A DNA stretch of 64,000 nt from the NCBI RefSeq assembly GCF_000699445.3, contig NC_067198.1, positions 37,919,523-37,983,522 of the forward strand. The letters run 5' to 3'. The DNA is from Schistosoma haematobium. Lineage: Eukaryota; Platyhelminthes; Trematoda; Strigeidida; Schistosomatidae. The notes below the pieces were generated by a model. The model saw nothing but the letters and a program-made list of their open reading frames with translations, did no database searches and was not told the origin of the DNA. Positions 12,259-24,900 of this stretch are shown in pieces (the stretch's first letter is position 1; each line of letters starts with the position of its first letter). The position numbers and the translations under genes were made by a program.

Positions 12259-12329
12259 GACAACCAAGAATAAATGCTTTAGAAGAAGAAGAAGAAGAAG
12301 AGCAAGCCCTGAATGCACTAAACTTATAG
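12259..12329 (+). CDS. Candidate terminal exon of an unidentified gene
   Basis: A strong acceptor (TTTTCTATTGCAG ending at 12258) is followed by an open frame to TAG at 12327-12329: QPRINAL, a run of seven Glu, then QALNALNL. A second frame is also open for a similar distance, so the true frame depends on the upstream donor. An AATAAA at 12399-12404 and a TG-rich stretch near 12460 fit a gene 3' end. The GAA run is also a simple repeat, so coding is not certain. The upstream exon may be at 246-386, with the low-complexity gene inside the intron, but this is speculative. Confidence 0.4.
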
Positions 12330-12398
12330 GATGACTCATAAGACCGTTTTGTAAACTAGCTCTCCTTTCTGTACATAACCCGCGAGTTTTAATTTTCA

Positions 12399-12404
12399 AA
12401 TAAA
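12399..12404 (+). terminator. Polyadenylation signal AATAAA
   Basis: It lies 70 bases after the candidate stop at 12329 and is followed by TG-rich sequence at 12455-12475, as expected for a cleavage site. Confidence 0.45.
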
Positions 12405-12716
12405 CGACTGGTGGTCTCCATTCCGTGTTCTCTCTGTGGTGTGAAGTGCTCAATTAACATTGTGTGTGTTGTGGCTTTAGGTATTACCGCTTTCCAGTGA
12501 CTGCTGATTACGCGTGTTACAAAGGTACAGAATCTTTATTAATCAACATAACCTTTATACAACAGTCACATTGTTATGATTTTCACAGAAATGTTTTTTT
12601 ATAAAAATCTTTAATATTTATTTCTTTATTCAATTAGTAAACAATCGATAGAAAAGTAAACAATAAAGAAGAGAGAAAGTTTAATTTGATTATCGTATAA
12701 AATTTAGTTTATTTCC

Positions 12717-12720
<4 letters not shown>

Positions 12721-12769
<49 letters not shown>
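12721..12769. repeat. (TA)n microsatellite
   Basis: About 48 bases of uninterrupted AT dinucleotides followed by GAGA-rich sequence, 210 bases upstream of the first exon of gene A. Confidence 0.95.
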
Positions 12770-12980
12770 GAGAGAGAAAGGGAGGGGGTAGGAAAAGAGA
12801 GAGCACTATTGAGGTTCGAACTTAATTATTAACCACCCCTTTTAGTATTATTGAATAATAGAGTAGAATTGATATTTTATATCATAAAAACAATTTAATA
12901 TTGTAACTATCGTGTTTATTGATTTTTTAAAATCGATTTAACACCTTTATATTCAGTTGTCTACGCATAATTTTGAAAAA

Positions 12981-15900
12981 ATGTTTCATAAAATCTTTAG
13001 TTTCCAATTAAATTTATTAATTTATTTAGTATGCATTGTTTTAATGTCTGGTGTATTCAATGTACAAGGTAAGTTGATAACTTTAATTTTGTATATTCAG
13101 CTGCAAAGTATATAACTGTTCTCTTTTTCTGAATGATGAGAAGTATAGGTTTATCATATTTTTTGTTGCCATTAATAAGACTTATGTGAATTTCTGAGAT
13201 TTTTGGTTAGAAAAAGTGAAAGAATTGAGCGAAGAAAAATTTTCTTTTCGACGAAGTCATTTATTTAAGCTATACATTCATATTTATAGTTCTATAGACT
13301 ATTAATCTAAATTCTCATCATTCCTTGACCCTACTTCCTTTTAGTGGTATGTTTCGGGTTCTTTTTTCCTTATTTTAATCTGATTATTATTGATTTTTTT
13401 AAATTATTGTTTTGCAATTTTTTGACGCTAATCATTTATTATTATTCGATGCTGGCTTAGTGGTCTAGAGGTTAAGCGCTTGCGCGCGAGACCGATAGGC
13501 GGGATCGTGGATGCGCACTGCTGAAGAGTCCCATACTAGGACAAAACGGCGGTTCAGTGATTCCAGGTTTTCTATAGTGGTCTAACTTCAATTGACTCAT
13601 GCTCTGAATTATTGAAATTATTATTATTACCGTTAAACAAATTTTCTTATTATTCAGTTTATATTATTATGACCTTTATATTTGTCGTTTTTCTTCATAT
13701 CTGAAGGGGTTTTGTGAAAAATTTTAGTGATTTTATAGTTAAATTCATGAGTCATAGAAAACGTGGAATTACTAGATGGCCGTTTCGTACTAATATGGGA
13801 CTCCTCAGTAGTGCACATCTTCTTATCTGTCAATTGGACAATTATCTGACCCATAAATTCTTGCTAATCCCTTGATTAGTACATAACCTCATTTGATAAC
13901 AAGAGTTTTGAATCAATTTATGATGCAAATATTTCTATTCTACTATAGGCATATATTTTCCATATAACTATAAATACGAATGTACAATTTAAGTAAGTGA
14001 TTTCGTCGAAAAGAAATTTTTTTCGCTGAATTCTCTTATTTTTATTCAATGACACTATGGGTTATTTTTAATGTTTGAAATTATCTCTGATCCTTCTGAT
14101 CTTTCTGTAACTTGTTAATATATCCAATGTTTCACTCTGGAATATAACTCTAACATTTAAAGTTGAGATACATTACTTTGTTTAAAGAATCGGATTTATT
14201 TATTTATTCCTTATTTCTATTTCTTCGTAAGTAAGTGGGAAAATCTATCTTATCTTGATATTTTGAAATAATGATAACGAACACTGTAGCATAAAATGAA
14301 TTCTTATTGTTACGTACAACGATCTGTCGATCCGTTAACATACAGGAGAGAACGTGTCTCAAACTAGGCTATGGCCTTAACATGGTAGGCTTACTAGCTT
14401 GATATGTTGGCTAGAAATGAGTGAGTTCGAATTGAGACTACCGGTCCAAGGCAGAGAGATGAAAACTATCATCAGATTAATTGATAAGCGATAGAGAGAA
14501 AAACGAGTCAACTAGAACGAATACCAGTTATCTCACAGGTTTTTTGTATCAAAAATTTTTTCATCTCGTTCTCTTCAATGAAATGATTAGTTTCAAAATG
14601 ATGATTACGTAAATTTCTGATATATTTGATCAGATGTTCCTTGAGAATTAAAATCATTTGTAGAAATATTAAAAACCAATGAAGACTGTACGCCAATTTA
14701 TTGTTTGTTAAACCCGTTCGGAAAAAAATGCATGTACAACTACTTAAAACAGAGCAGACACACAATTCTTATTTCTTAACTTTGTCACTAAACACTTTCA
14801 TGCTTAAGTTGCTATAACTAGAACGATTTTAATGTATAATGATTTATATCGGAAAGGGGTTTTTGTGGATATTTTAGTAATTTAATAGTTGAGATCATGA
14901 GTCAGTTGAAGTTAGACTACCATGAGAAACCTGGAAGCACTAGACGGTTGTTTCGTCATTCATTTTCGTAAATTATTTGGAGTTAGACATTAACACCGTT
15001 GGATGCCGACCGGCTCAGGGGTCTAAAGATTAAGCGTTCGTGCGCAAGACAGACAGGTCGTGGATTCGAATCCCGCGAATCAGGATCGTGAATGCTCACT
15101 GCTGAGGAGTCGCACAATAGGACGAACCAGCCGTCCAATGCTTTCAGGTTTCTCATGGTAGTCCAACTTCAACTGACTCATGATCTCAACTATTAAATTA
15201 GTATAAATATTTGTTAGAGAATAATATTAAATTCTATAGAAAAATTTATTACAATAATGTATCAGATGAAAAATGGATATTATGGAAATGAACTAGAAGG
15301 TAATATGAAAGTAGTTTAGATAAAGATTTATGCAATTTAAAGTCTAGATAGTTTGGTTAAAATGTTAAGCAATTCATATCTCTTCAAATTTCAGGCTAGA
15401 CTATATTTCTAACAAATGTGTTTTTAGTACATTGGCAATGTTAAACTAGGTAGCCGATTTTACTAGATCCGTTCATTTAATGTATTGAACTGAAAAGAAG
15501 AGAATACTTCAAAATAAACTAATATTAGTTCGTCGAATAGTGTATCTTAGAAAACGACTGAATGATTCAAAATCCAAGACGTTTTTATGAAAATCCCGTT
15601 AGGATATTAATGTTTGACTAGTTGGAATAATGTAGGCTTTTTCATGATATTTACATAATGGAATATTATATCATTTTTCAACAGGGAATTTCATTAGTTC
15701 TTCTTTATTTCTCTAGGTATAAGATTACTGAAGACACGTGGAGACGACAGTGAGTTTGTCATTCTATATGGTTCATTAAATATCTAATGAAAGTTATAGC
15801 AAATGTTATAATTCACTTGAGTATCATTATGTTTATATAATGATGAAGTCAATTTCATACTATATAATTAGAAGTCCAAAAACTTTGTTAATGAAAGACA

Positions 15901-18900
15901 ATGTCTCCAATACCGTTTTCATGTAGTATTCTTTAAACTGTTCATATAATTACAGGAATGAAATTAAAATCAAATTTATTTTGTATATTTAGTAATGTAG
16001 ACAGGTCAAAGTATATAAAATGCTACACTAGTCTACTAACTTTCCATGGTAAAAGATTATCTAACATTTAAGATTAGCCAGAAAATTGTATTAATTGAGG
16101 TTAAATATAGTATCCAGTATTCACAGTAAAATCTTGCAGTCTATGTTTTATGTCCTTAGCTTATACGATTATCGCGAAATACGATTGCCAATTTATATAC
16201 ACTGACTTATATGACCAAACTAACAATGCATACATCAGTATAGTTAGCCTAGAGTTCTTTTTAGTTCTTTTTCACTTAGCTCTGCCTGTTGGGTCCAGAA
16301 TGCCAATCCCAAACTCTGCGATAAGAATCATATATTTCAAGCATACTGGGTTTATGCAAAAATAAATCAAACCATATTACACCATAAAATAAGAAATAAA
16401 AATTGTACAAGATCAAAATAAAAGTAGCTAAAATTGTGAGAAACTGTGACTAATAGATTGATATCACCTTGAGAATAACAATACCAAATACGTCGAGTCA
16501 AAGCTTATAATGAAAGGGATATGAATATACATATAATATAGTTACTTAATAGTCATGCAATAATAATATTATTGTTTGGATATAACACTATATGTAAACT
16601 TAAGCTTGACCGAATCATTCTATTCATGTCAGTTAAATATCGTAGGAAGTTTTGGAATTCCACTTACTTTGCTCTAAGATCTCTAAGATCTAGCTACATT
16701 GATTCTTCACTCAGGTTGTCTGCAAAAATATATTGCAAAGCCTTTGAGGAATTAACTAATGTTTTATGGGACCTAGATATACAATGAATAGTGGTTTTTA
16801 GTAGAAATGAGCCATTCTAAGGTCATAAAAATAAGTAATTTGACTAAAAACAAAAACACCAAGTATGTAAAACCAGCATATGCATTTGGTTCTTTTATTG
16901 CACTCATCGCCTAATGGGGACATCTCCACTGACTGACAGACGGAAATTGTTTATCCATAATAATTACTTGAAAATGTAACTAGAAATTATCCACAGCTAT
17001 GTGATTTGTTGATTGATCAGTATTAATATAGATAATTAAGGTTTTAAAAAGATAATCTGTTAGATCCCGACGAGAGTTATGAATGGTACCTTTTGTGAAC
17101 TATTTATGGACTAATACTACACGTATATTTTATTATATAATTGTTAAGTAACTAAAATATTCATATTCTTGTTTCTCTTATTATAAGCATTATTTTGACC
17201 TATGAACTATTATTCTACCATTTACCATTCTTGAATTCTGCCCAGTCTATTCATTAGTCTCCCATATTCATAGCCACTTTTGACTAGATCTTGTATAGAT
17301 GTCGTTTTCTATTTTGTGGTACGATGTGGTCTGCTTGGTTTGTATATAAAAACCCAGTATGTTTGAAATACATGATTCATATCGCAGAGGCTGAGACTGA
17401 TGTACTGGACTTAACAGACAAGCTTAGGCTGGAAGAAGAACAGATAATTCACTGTTCACATGACTACAAGTTATGACATAATCCATGACTGAAATTATTA
17501 CGGGTAATCATAAAATGTTTATTTACGCTTATATTATCTTTTGAAACACAATATATATGTATTTCGATTTGCAAAGATTTTTAAACGTTTACTTAGATTT
17601 CAACTGACTGATTGATTGATTCTCAATATTATCTAATGCGTTTTTTCTTGAAAGTTCTTCATATTTAAATGTAAATAAAACTGAATTCATAGTATAGTGT
17701 CAATCGTTCATGCTCAAAAACTAAGGCCTCATATTCCAGTCTAGCGTTTAGGACTGTGTGTGTCTGTTTAAAGGAATCTCATACTGTGACGAAACTGTAG
17801 CCTTGTGCTACCACGTTTTAAATCAGTTTATGATCTCAATGAAAAACTAGATTTATTTGTAATCATTATATGGTAAACAATAATGTTGAAATAGATTTTG
17901 GTCGTTAATGATTTAAACTATTCACTTTCATTCAATAATTTTAACAAAAAGATAATTATGGCAACACTTTTAGTGAGGGACGAACCAATCACGTATAAAA
18001 GAACAGGTCTCAGATTTTTGGCGCGAAATTCACACATCCATTAGGATAAATAAAGTTTTTGCATAATTCCTCATAATTCGAATTCCTCACATTGGTTTAT
18101 AACACTCATTTGGTCCTAGTTATTAAGTGGACGCTCTCAAGGTTAGTTTATCGTCGCTCGAAGGTCGTTCATAAATTATGGTCTCACTATAATTATTATC
18201 AAGTAGTTTAAACATTTTGAATTAATAAATATTTCTGTTGATCAATATACTTAGCAAACAATCCTAGCATGAAAAAAACATTTATTATTTTTTTAAAATT
18301 ATATTCCACTTTTTTATTGAAATTAATGTCAAACCGAAGGTCCTGAGTTCGAATCCTGTGGGCATGACCGCCCAAGCTCACTTTTGAGGAGTCTTATCCT
18401 AGGACGAAACGGCCATCCAATGCTTCCAGGTTTTCAATGACGGTCTAAGATCAATTGATTCATGATCTCAAACAAAAAAATTAACAACTTTCACAACCTC
18501 ATACTGATATATCATTTTTTATTGATTCCAGATAATGAAATTGAAGATGATTTTGAAAAAATTATTGATATGATAGACAAGGAAAAATTTGGTCCTTCAG
18601 ATGAAACAGGTATTTAAAGTCATAATAACTCATGTGTGAGTACTAATATTATTCAACACTTATCGGCATTTAATTTATGGGGCTATATTATAGTGTGTGT
18701 GCTACTGATGTCGACAGATATAAGTAGTATGTATCATGAATCGAAAGTGAAATGTTTCGAGGCACAAGACTAAGACGATTGAAGAAAAGAAAACAAGAAC
18801 AAAGAATGATTAGTATGGAAATGAAAGAACGATGAAGTCTGAGTCGATTGATCAACATTTTGCAAATGAAATATTTACTTAATAGTTCTCAGATTTTACT

Positions 18901-21900
18901 AAGAAATTCTGTAATTTATGTGTTAAAATACATTCGATTGTCTCTACATGTTCACTACGATGCAACTATGACATAATAAATGAAAATTGGTTGCCTGTTC
19001 AAACATTTAAGTCACTTATACTCCAATTGGTTATTTTAATAAAATAATTATGAATCTCGGTTGTATTTACTTTAGCAATATCGTGAAAGTCATGAAATGT
19101 GTTACTATGTTTAAAAATTGAAAAGTTCAAACCTGAACATTACATTTATTGGTATAGTTTCCACAACATTTCCCCATTTTAAAAATTCAGGGAAATTTCT
19201 TGCATTGAATAATTGATGAAGGGCAAATAGTTATGTAAATGAACTGATTGTCAATTCTGGTCAATGAAGATGAGTGTAAGATATTAATTATTAAAGAAAA
19301 ACATATTTCGAATAATCACAGTTCAGAATGTACGTTAATCAAAAATCTATTATGATCCTGGACAATCAATGTCAACAATTCCTCCATGTAACATCATTTT
19401 TCATGATGAATAAAGTTACTTTGTAAGCCTTGTTTAGAAATGTGAAGTAATTTTAATTAGGATCATGAATCGATCAATGTTAGGCCACTATTGAAAATCT
19501 GTAAGCATCTGACGGTTGTTTCATTTTAGTATGGGACTCTTTATCAGTGTGCACCCACGATCCCACATGCAGGACTCGAAACCAGGTTATTCGATCTCGC
19601 GCGAGGATGTTTAACCTCCCGACTAATGAGCCGGTATCAAACGGTGTTATAGTTTAACTTCAACCAATCCACGATATTATACGACGATTTCAACAATCTC
19701 CACAACCTTATATGGATGAAATAATTTATCAGTCTTTAAGTTTGGGTGAATTTCGTTTTACAAAATCAGCTCTTCACATTTTATAGGTTGATAGTTGACA
19801 GAAAGAGACAACTGGTTGGATCCCAAGGTGGGGAATAATATTTTTTACAGTTTAATGCTTAAATGAACACTAAATTTGTTGACACCTGTTGTTTGAACTT
19901 AATCTATAACTGCATAACTAGTTTCAAGGAGAAAAAAGAACAATTTTCTTGTTTATTTCAGATCCTCCAGGTTGGGAATCGGATACCAGATATGAAAAAG
20001 AAATACGCATTGGTAAAGTGAAGAAAGGAGGAAAATTGGGACCAGGTAAATTTTAAATTGTTGTATTATCAAAATGAGTCTATTTGTAACCATATCTCAT
20101 GTAGCTAAAATCATAATTACTACAATTACTGATATAATACAGGAGATAATTATACTGTCTACCTACATCTAAAGTATCTGAATGAAAAATTGTTGAAATT
20201 AGTACATTCCAAACAGTTAATCCAATAGTGATTAGTCAAGTGCTGTGTTTCATATTCAATGAAGTTTTAAGTGTCAGCATTTCACCTAACAGTTAGGAAA
20301 AAAACATTTACAAGTTAGATTAAAGTCCTTCAAACACTAATTCTTTAAATACTATAATGAATTCCACTGCTTCAACAATAAAATACAGAAATGTCTGAAG
20401 ACAAAATGAACTACAAGCCAACATCAGTAAATAGATAGTCTCTTTAACTCGTTAATATGTTATCATTTACCTCAATTTTAGCACACGAAAGAATATGAAT
20501 GTGAATAGTCAGTGGTCTTATATGTTCTTTCTTTATACGATACAACTATACCATAAACTGAGAATCTCTATGCTTTTTCATATGAGTCTTAAAGTCAGTA
20601 TATAGTGATGATGGACAGTCGTGTAAAAAATCTCCAGTTAGCACGACATTATCTCCTAGACGCGCTTTGCTGACATTGACTATACTTTTCTGGATCTGGG
20701 CTACATTCCTTCAGAATTTAGGTAAGGATTACTTAAAGAAACTCTGCCTGGAGCCCCTGTAGGGTTACTACCGGTCCCAAGCCCAGATAAAGAAGGAGGG
20801 TTGGGTATGTGATTAACGGCTTCATTCCGCAGAAAACTAGCTCGCTAAAAAACGTTAACCAAAAAAGAAAGAGTTCAAACCATTTATACTCTGCCCTGGC
20901 AGTTAGAAGGTCTTCACTACTCAAAGAGATTATCACCGCAGTTTAATATAATTTTGCTGAAATCTGATCTGAAACAACAGAAAAAACTTTTAATTATATC
21001 TATCTCCACTTTATCGATTGATGTTATACCATAGTCAGCAAAGCTGGGATTTTTACTGATATAAATTTTCAAATAACCAGGATAGAAAGCAATTTTAAAC
21101 GATGAATAATGATCTCACATTGACAAAAAAATAGATATTGAAACAGTCCGAACATACAAATAGATTCACCTGTTAATTAAATGCCTTACGTTCAGCTAGA
21201 AGAAATAGTTTCCGAAATCCTATAATAACCAGATATCAACAATCCAGTGACTTGGGACTAGTTAAACAGGACCAAATGTATCCAACAAATACGAGTTGCT
21301 GATTATGAGTAGCATTGAAATAAAGTGGAATACATGGTCAAAATTCAGTGAAATAATGCAGTACATATAACGTTCATAATATGTGAGGATTGGTATGCAA
21401 GTTAAGTGGATTATAATCTTTATTCTCCTCACTGGTACTCATCACTTTTTCCCTCGGGGCTGTGATGATGTCCTAGTACCTGGTCCGAAGTAGGTGATTT
21501 TCCCAAAGGAAACACTTTTCCAACCTTTAATCTGAAGATCTAATATATTAAGCATCTGAGTAACGTGCGACAATGCCGTCGCATGAAAGTTAATCACCTG
21601 AATACGTACATACGCAGCGTTGATTCTTAATCAACTACATCTCTTAAACAAATCTTCCGTGATAGTCGATCAAATTTAACCATTGTAAATCAAATGAATA
21701 ATATCATAAGTAAATGTATTCACTGAGCACGCTGAAGAATATAAAAGAGACTATACTTTATGGACGGGCCCATCAGAAGCGTTTGAGGTAATTCAAGGTC
21801 ATGACGCCAATTTCAGTACCTGATGCTCACGCACGATCGGTTTAGAGAGGATTTTAGAGAAGACGTGATAAGTGAGTGGCTACAACAAATGGGATTACTG

Positions 21901-24900
21901 AGAAGTTCCGTTATTTGTGACTGTGGTAATGAAATGACTGCTGTACCATATGCAGACTACCGTGATGAGATTGTCTTTCTAGGTTGTTTATGTTAAAGGA
22001 AGACGCCTGCTAGAACAGGAACTTTCTTCGCTCGATCCTGATTGGAACTAAAACAAATCATGATAGTTGTTGTGAATCGGTTAATAAAAGCACCAGTAAC
22101 GCTGGCTGTAACATTTGCAGAAGTTACTGAAGCTTCAGCCGTTCAGTGGTATGAGTATTGTAGAGATATATGTGCCATAAAAATGACAGGCTTACACGAG
22201 TCGCTTGGAGAATCGTTGAAATAGACGAATCAGTAGTCAGGAAGCGAAAATTTAACAGAGGACGTAGTATTAAAAAGGACTGAGTAGCACTTCCATAAAC
22301 ATACTTCATAGGTCCTTAAAATTTAGGACGGGTCAACCCAAAATGGAAACTTCCAACTGGTCAGAACCCGACAGGCAATGAGAGGTCGTCCATAAATTAT
22401 AGTCACGCCAACTTCATTGTGAACTGATGAAAGAACTGTTTGTCTTATTAGCTGATATTTCATGAGCTGTCTTTATTTCAATAATTGTTTCTATAAATCT
22501 AAACTTCTCAATTAGTTAAAAACATTGTGATTTCAATGAATTTCATTTGGTGTCATTATCATGAAATATGAACTTACTTTTTCTTTATTTCAAAAAAGGT
22601 AAACATATAGAGCGTGTAATATTAAAGAAGAAGAAACCTTTCGGTAAAAATGATTCTAAACCAGGTGATATTTTTATATTGTTCGTAGTTTTTCTTTTAA
22701 ATCTATGACTGAAGCACTAAATATTTATGTATTGGAATAGCTTCCTTATTGTAATAAAACGATGACAGTATTTTAGATAAGATTTATCTAAGAAATAAAA
22801 CCTCAGTTGATTGGTCACTTGGTGGTGATAATTGTCATGCATATTAGGTTCTTCTTAGTGAAGATCGAATACTATCGACCAAGTTGCGATGTGGCCACTT
22901 GTCTAGGTGAATCGACATTGCGTGCATTATGTTGAGATAAGATGGTGATTGGAGATAGTCAACAGGAAACCCTAGACCAAGGTTTCGTGCTACTTGGCAT
23001 TCGTCAGCAAGGTATACCTGTAATCTTGAAGGAACTGATGTTCCCTGACGGATTCCATCACGTGTCACCCAGCTTAACAGTCAGAGACCTTACTATTGGA
23101 CTAACCTCAGTGTTAGCAAAACGAAAATTTGAGATTAAATAAGTACAGAATGTCTTAGTAAAATCTGAGAACCATGCAGCAAATAGTTCATTTAAGAAAT
23201 GTCCATCAACCATCTCAGATTTTATTGTTCCTTCCTTTCCATAACTATAACTCTCTGTTCCCGTTCTTTACTATTCGATCATTTCAACTTTCTACTACCA
23301 AGATTTCCACTTTTGATTGATGTTACATACTGTTTATATCTATCTACATAAGCAGCACACACCACAATACTTCCTGAGAAAGTAGTAAAGTAAAGCATGA
23401 TCACACAGTGATTTAGTAAAATGAGAAAATCACATCTCCGATACATCGTTTGCACATATTTTTTCAATCGTTTCTTATGAGAATAATTGTCCCTTCATTC
23501 ATGCCCTTATCTTGATTGCTTTCAATTTCCTTCTCTTTTATCTCTACTTTAATCTTCTCAAACTTTTGCTCGTATACATTCCACTGTCTACTAGTATTAC
23601 ATGCTACTTATATATGAAAACATAAGTAGTATACATTACACTTACTTATTTACACCTGTTACTACTAATGGAGCATAGGCCACCGACCAGCATTCTCCAA
23701 CTCACTCTGTCCTGGGCCTTCTTTTCTAGTTCCATCCAATTCTTGTTCATTTTTCTCATGTCTATCTCCATTTCTCGGCGTAATATGTTCTTTGGTCTTC
23801 CTCTTTTCCTTTGGCCTTCAGGATTTGATGTGAGGGATTGTCTTGTGACGCAGTTGGGTGCTTTCCTTAATGTGTGTCCTGTCCACTTCAAGCTCTTCTT
23901 CCTGATTTTTTCCTCCGCTGGGATCTGGTTTGTTCTCTCCCACAGTACGTTGTTGCTAATAGTGTCCGGCCAACGGATCTGAAGTATTTTGTGTAGACAA
24001 CTGTTAATAAACACCTTTATTTTCTGTATGATGGCTTTCGTAGTTCTCCAGGTTTCCACCCCATACAGTAGAACTGTCTTGACATTTGTATTGAAAATCC
24101 TGACCTTGGTGTTGGTTGACAGTTGCTTTGAGTTCCAGATGTTCCTCAGTTGTAAATATGCTGCTCTTGCCTTGCCGATCCGCGCCTTCACATTTGCATC
24201 AGATCCACCGTGTTCATCAATGATGCTTCCCAAATATGTAAAGATTTTTACATCTTCCAAATCGTCTCCATCAATTTTGATTGGATTGGTGCATGCTGTG
24301 TTGTATCGGAGAATCCTGCCTTTCCCTTTGTGTATATTGAGACCTATTGTTGCTGAGGCTGCTGCCACACTGTTCGTCTTCTCCTGCATTTGTTGTTGCG
24401 TTTGGGACAGAAGGGCCAGATCATCTGCGAAGTCTAGATCATCCAACTGCATCCTAGGTGTCCATTGTATCCCATGCTTTCTTTTAGATGTTGACGTCTT
24501 CATGATCCAGTCGATCACCAGGAGAAAGAGAAAGGGTGAGAGTAAGCAACCTTGTCCGACACCGGTCTTTATTTCGAACGACTTTGTCAACTGTCCTCCA
24601 TGCACCATTTTGCAGTGCAATCCATCATATGAATTTTGTATGATATTGACTGTCTTCTGAGGCACGCCGTAGTGTCGAAGAAGTTTCCATAGTGTTGTTC
24701 TGTCCACGCCATCAAATGCTTTTTCGTAGTCAATGAAGTTGATGTAGAGTGATGAATTCCATTCAATTGATTGTTCCACAATGATCCGTAGTCATAAACA
24801 TTTCTCCTCATGTACATACGGTCGCATACATATGTTTATATAATAAACACAGCAAGATATAATGGAATTCGTTAAAAACTGAGTCTACGTTATAGCAACC

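Noticed and set aside
13480..13520. tRNA-like A and B boxes in the many H2 and Sm-alpha copies as true tRNA genes
   Set aside because: No cloverleaf with an acceptor stem can be drawn, and the boxes always belong to the longer repeat unit.
16150..16787. Two 71-codon plus-strand ORFs (16150-16365, 16572-16787)
   Set aside because: No signal peptide, domain or splice context; composition matches the surrounding intron.
22042..22224. 60-codon ORF as a gene
   Set aside because: It is one broken frame of the Merlin transposase; the conserved blocks run on in neighbouring frames.
23668..24660. Long plus-strand ORFs (104 and 223 codons) opposite the reverse transcriptase
   Set aside because: They are the antisense of the RTE ORF, which has clear catalytic motifs on the minus strand.
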